Assembly (NCBI GenBank): GCA_024811115.1
Contig: JAKOGH010000605.1
Coordinates: 1-12,471 of the forward strand
DNA: 12,471 nucleotides
From: Terana coerulea
Lineage: Eukaryota; Basidiomycota; Agaricomycetes; Polyporales; Phanerochaetaceae
Direction of reading: 5' to 3'
Position 1 is the first letter of the stretch. Each line of letters starts with the position of its first letter. Both the position numbers and the translations under genes were made by a program. A model generated the notes under the pieces. The model was not told the origin of the DNA and ran no database searches. It saw only the letters and a program-made list of their open reading frames with translations. Of this stretch, positions 9,006-12,471 are shown piece by piece.

Positions 9006-11374
9006 CTACCGTGCGCTCACGCTGCGACTCCGGTCCCGCGGCCTCGCGCCGAGCGCAAAGAACTTGCGCCAGCCCGCGGGGCGCGCCGCGCCGTCGCCGT
9101 CGATGTCGTCCGCGGGCGCGCCGAGGCCCTGCACGTCCGCGAAGGACACGTATCCGTCCATCGCGCGGCACTGCGCCGCCGCCGTCCGCGCGTCGAACGG
9201 CGGCGTCGGCGGCGGCGTCAGCGGGTTCATGCCGTGCGGGTGCGCGAGCCGGCCGTAGACGGGCGGCAGGGGCCCACCGGGTGACCCGGGCGAGCGCAGC
9301 GGGTGCGTTGTCCTGCTCGCGGTGGTGCTTGCGCGCGTCCGATTGCCTGTTGAGGGCAACTCGCTCCCGATAAACATCGGCGACGTCGGCTATGTGCGTC
9401 GAATTAGTGAGATATTTGGCCGGGAAACAGTGTAAGGTGACTTACCTCGCCCGAGGCGAAAAACCACTCGCCCTCGCCGCTCATGTTGCGGCTGCTCGCC
9501 ATCGAGTTCGTGCTGCCGCTGCCCGCGTTGTACCCCAGCTCCCGGCTGTGCTCGACCCGCGCGCCGCGGAGCACGCCCTCGAGCTTGCTGCGCAGCACCG
9601 CCTCGTGCGGGGTCACCGACGGCGACCGCTCCGGGTCGCCTGGCGATAGTGATCCGGACTGCGCGGCGTGCGCGTGTGGGCGCGACTTCGAGAACGAGGA
9701 GCGTGAGACGCTGGGTGCAGAGCGTGCTGATCGCTGGAGCGCCGTGCGCGCCGGCGAGGGCGACGACGGGGAGGCGTACCCGAGGTCGTCTGGGGACTCC
9801 TCGCTCGGGACGTCGCTGAACTGGGGTGATCGCCATGAGCCCCGACGGCGCCGGGTCTCGGGGTCGTCACTGTGATGCCGGGGCAGGGGTGCTTGCGGAC
9901 GGGTTTGGGTGAAGTAGGCTTGATGGCCTTGGCTCGACGACGAGGACGATCCCGAGGGGCTTCTCCACAGCCATTGCCTGCCCATCTCAGCTCCGTCTTC
10001 CTCCTCGTCTTCGCTATAGCATTCACCGGTGTCGCAGTAGGCGAAGGCCTCTAATGAAGCGTCGGTGTTGAGCGACGAGGACGTATTCCGGCGAGTGCGA
10101 CGACCAGTGGGCGACGGAGAGACAAAGCCATGGGCCGGCTGCGTTGCCCCAAATATCGATGGGCTGGGGAGACCGGCAAGCGTGACGAGCCTGTCGTGCT
10201 CCTCAGCACGACGCAGGGTGTCGCGGAGCAGCTTCTCCGAGCGTGAGGGTGGTCGGGGCATTGGCGGGCGAGTACTTGCGAGCTGTGTCGAAACAGTTCT
10301 TGGTGAGGATGGTCTTGAGCGGGAGTGCGACGCCGAACGCATATTTGTACGTGGCGTTGGAGAAGAGACGATGGGTGCGGGTGCGTGGATCTGCATGGAC
10401 ATGGCGAGAGTGGGGGCCCAGGGGCTGGGACTAGGGCTCGTCGCAGGCGGAAGGAGGAAGGAGATGGGCCTGATGGCGTCGAGCTGTGCAAGAGAGGGGG
10501 ACGTGAGTATTGAGCATGGCAGGGTATATGAGGGACAGGCGGTGCATGGGGGATAAACGGGGGAAGGGCGTGGCGAATTCGAAAGCGTGAGCGTCGAAGT
10601 CTGCCCACGCATCTGGATCATCATACAGGCGCCCCAGGTCAATAGACGCGAGAAGCGGCAGGGTGTGATTGAATAGAGTTTGCGCAGGAACGCAGCACGG
10701 CACAATACATACAGTCCGGGGAAAACATACCTTGTCGACGGCCGTGGAGAACTCGGCGGAGCGGTTCCCTTGACGGCGGCCGGTGGCGTCCGCAGGCGAA
10801 GGCCTGGGCGCAGACGAGCGGTGCGCGGGCGGGGGCGGGGGCGTCGAAGGCGGGGAAAACGAAGACAGGAGAGGGAGGGGAGGACAGGAGGCGGGGTGTG
10901 CGGCGAGCGAGGCACTTTAAGCTGCAGCTCCGTGCGCGTGTAATATTCGGCCGCAGAGGGCAACTCGTGGTGACGGTGATGGGCCTGGACGCCGGCCTGC
11001 GGGCTAAATTTCGATAGACCACCTGCAGGCCTGAGCGCCTTGCGGGCAGGAGACGAGGAGGGCGATCCCGAGTCAGGTGCAGGTCGCTGGCCCCGGACTC
11101 TCGCTCGGGTCGAAGGGCTCCTGCGATCCGTCTGTATGCGCGGAATGCCGGTCTTTACGCCAGCTTCATCGTGTGAGCGCCGCGTTCTGCCTGGAAGACT
11201 GGGCTCGTCGTCAAAATCAAAGCGACGGACTTTTGAGCCGTTGGTGCGGCCCAAACGTTGACAAGTCGAGCTCACACGGGGCGAGCGCGGGCTCGGTATG
11301 TCGCTGCAATCGGTCCATCGCGAGGAAAGAGGGGTCGAAGGCCCAGAAAAGGAGGAGGAGGAATAGCTGGTCAT
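9006..11374 (-). CDS. Ser/Pro-rich, mostly disordered protein with conserved-looking C-terminal motif
   Basis: I cannot assign a function. The first in-frame ATG (11374) gives MTSYSSSSFSGPSTPLSS, and the frame stays open to 9446. The donor GTAAGT at 9445 and acceptor TAG at 9390 bound a 56-nt intron, and the last exon 9389-9006 continues in phase and ends in TAG. Read as one long first exon, this gives 643 + 127 codons. A better model removes GTATGT...CCAG at 10730-10613 (118 nt), because the residues it would otherwise encode are unlike their surroundings. That model needs another intron or frame change between about 10920 and 10750. Visible parts are an N-terminal Ser-rich region, basic stretches, a likely helix (SEKLLRDTLRRAEEHDRL), an acidic run (YSEDEEEDGAEM), a second likely helix (TPHEAVLRSKLEGVL), and C-terminal LTPPPTPPFDARTAAAQCRA followed by MDGYVSFADVQGLG. 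The last block resembles a motif I recall from uncharacterised fungal proteins. A regulatory or scaffold role is a guess. Confidence 0.78.
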
Positions 11375-11573
11375 TTCTCGCTGATAACGTCGCGGCCGTG
11401 ATTCGCTGAGTTCCAAGTCGAAGGTCGAAGCGTGTGCGTAACACACGAGGCGCAAGAAATTGTCAAGGGGAGGGCCACACGGCGGTGGACGTCGTGCAAG
11501 AGGTCGTCGGCGTCGCAGCCGGTGTCGTGTGCGTCGTGAGCGGGGCGGAGGTGGTGGTCTCTACGCAGGCCTC

Positions 11574-11580
11574 TATTTAA
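11574..11580 (-). promoter_or_regulatory. TATA-like element
   Basis: TTAAATA on the minus strand lies about 200 nt upstream of the ATG at 11374. It is an AT island within GC-rich DNA, a position that would allow a 5' UTR of roughly 150 nt. The assignment rests on motif and position only. Confidence 0.3.
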
Positions 11581-11696
11581 TTAGTGAATTTCCCGTGAAG
11601 GGCGCAGCGCAAATTTGCTCCCGCTCTTTCCTTTTTCGCTGGGCTATCCCCCTGTTTCGTAGATTAAAGTTCGAGACCGCACCCGTGGCGGTCCAT

Positions 11697-11712
11697 TGTG
11701 ATCTCAGTCACA
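11697..11712. promoter_or_regulatory. Dyad TGTGA-N6-TCACA
   Basis: This is a perfect 5-bp inverted repeat with a 6-bp spacer, located upstream of the minus-strand gene. It shares the GTCAC half-site with the dyad at 11771-11796. No fungal factor is assigned. Confidence 0.35.
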
Positions 11713-11724
11713 GCCCGCTCTCAG

Positions 11725-11729
11725 CCAAT
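11725..11729 (+). promoter_or_regulatory. CCAAT box
   Basis: The motif CCAAT, preceded by CAG and followed by CGG, is the kind of site bound by the fungal HAP complex. It lies about 350 nt upstream of the minus-strand ATG and 133 nt upstream of the plus-strand ATG at 11862, so it could serve either direction. A 5-bp motif alone is weak evidence. Confidence 0.3.
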
Positions 11730-11770
11730 CGGCACTGTTATGCCTACCGCATGAGGCAAGCCACGCGGTC

Positions 11771-11796
11771 TGCCGGTCACGAGAGCGTGACTGGCA
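11771..11796. promoter_or_regulatory. 26-bp dyad with GTCACG / CGTGAC arms
   Basis: The arms TGCCGGTCACG and CGTGACTGGCA match at 10 of 11 positions around a 4-nt AGAG loop. It may be a binding site for a dimeric regulator or a hairpin. It sits between the divergent starts at 11374 (minus) and 11862 (plus). Confidence 0.4.
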
Positions 11797-11861
11797 ATGG
11801 CCGACGGGACACTCCTTCCGAAGTTTCTACCCATAAATTGAGTTTGCTGTTTCACTCCACG

Positions 11862-12053
11862 ATGACGCATGGCGTTATCCCTGCTATTCTGGCCTTGTCC
11901 GTTGTCGCACAAAGCGATTCGCACGCTTGGATGTCCTGCCCTCAGCCGACGCACAAGAGCAGACAACGGCCGACTTTTGTTCCATTGAATTCGTTGTCTG
12001 GTTTTACCCCTGTCTTCGTCCGTACCCCATTTTTTCTGGCAGATTCCGTGTGA
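11862..12053 (+). CDS. Possible short secreted protein or first exon (uncertain)
   Basis: From the ATG at 11862 the frame reads a hydrophobic leader (VIPAILALSVVA), then QSDS and HAWMSCPQPT, and stops at TGA 12051-12053 after 63 residues. A leader followed by an exposed His with aromatic and Cys residues is reminiscent of secreted fungal proteins in which the mature N-terminal His binds copper. No other part of such a domain is visible. A pyrimidine-rich stretch ending in CAG at about 12042 looks like a splice acceptor, but the only nearby donor (GTTGTC, about 11994) is weak. The spliced frame would end at 12220 in an Arg-rich sequence that does not look secreted. An AT-rich CATAAAT lies about 30 nt upstream. 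The alternatives are a truncated gene or chance. Confidence 0.22.
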   Translation: MTHGVIPAILALSVVAQSDSHAWMSCPQPTHKSRQRPTFVPLNSLSGFTPVFVRTPFFLADSV

Positions 12054-12471
12054 TTTGTATGTCTTACAGCCACCGGAGCAGAGCGCGTAATGAACGCCGG
12101 CGTCGCGGTCTAGACCGGCGGGATCAATCATCCCGGATCGCAATGGAGGTGGTCGGCCCAAGCGTCGGCCACCTTTGTTCCGTCACCGGACCCCGTTGCC
12201 GTCACCAGCACACGACATGACCTTGTCTCTCGACAGTTTCCAGGAGCTTTATTTCTCAACAAATTCTCAACGTCGTTATGTTCTAGCTCTACGTGGCGTG
12301 TGCTCGCGACAACATGTGCACAGAGTCATTCTTTGTATGTTCTGTTTCGTGCTCCCAACCCATATGTCGGATTTCTGTCTCCAAATGATCCCAGGCGCAC
12401 GCACGCACGGTGGCCCCACTGCAGCACACTCGACATGCGCGTTGCTACGCTCATGCTCCACTCGTCTCGAC
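12054..12471. other. Right end, no gene recognised
   Basis: No exon, RNA gene or repeat is supported here. Short frames on both strands lack motifs. The stretch could hold further exons of the tentative plus-strand gene or the flank of a gene beyond the window. Confidence 0.4.

Noticed and set aside
8368..9171. Minus-strand 267-codon ORF
   Set aside because: It overlaps the real last exon in another frame, is rich in Arg/Pro and other GC-driven residues at its start, and shows no motif.
11375..11455. Start of the Ser/Pro-rich gene at 11455
   Set aside because: The codon there is TTG. The first in-frame ATG is at 11374 and gives a sensible Ser-rich N-terminus.
11460..11861. Extension of the plus-strand ORF upstream to 11460
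   Set aside because: The upstream part is a Gly/Arg-rich translation of promoter DNA with no leader. The first plausible start is the ATG at 11862.

Overview
The window reads as nuclear DNA of a filamentous fungus, most likely an Agaricomycete (polypore-like). The signs are 49-70 nt introns with GTRNGT-type donors, many exons per gene, and two members of an F-box family that I know to be greatly expanded in wood-decay basidiomycetes. The assignment is inferred from protein and intron style, not from a search.

Left half (about 1-6830): two minus-strand paralogues of one multi-exon F-box plus zinc-module gene lie in tandem, copy A at 2671 to about 315 and copy B at 6833 to 3881. Exons can be paired one to one between them, and several pairs have the same or almost the same length. 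Both copies are inactivated by nonsense codons and single-base indels at different places. In copy B a 669-bp hAT-like non-autonomous element (4573-5241) sits inside the last exon. It is bounded by an 8-bp target duplication, and the coding frame is continuous across the insertion point once the element and one duplication are set aside. A 75-bp imperfect foldback lies 162 bp upstream of the copy A start.

Middle (6834-9005): about 1.6 kb without a convincing gene, then about 0.5 kb that is probably the 3' flank of the next gene.

Right half (9006-12471): a GC-rich minus-strand gene encodes a long Ser/Pro/Arg-rich, mostly disordered protein with a compact C-terminal motif. Its last intron (9390-9445) is clear, while an upstream intron and frame are less certain. 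Its upstream region holds a TATA-like box, a CCAAT box and two dyads. A short plus-strand ORF (11862-12053) starts with a signal-peptide-like segment followed by His-Ala-Trp, but I could not extend it into a recognisable gene.

The genes do not form a pathway. This is a decaying F-box cluster with a transposon insertion beside an apparently intact single-copy-style gene. I found no RNA genes and no CRISPR array.
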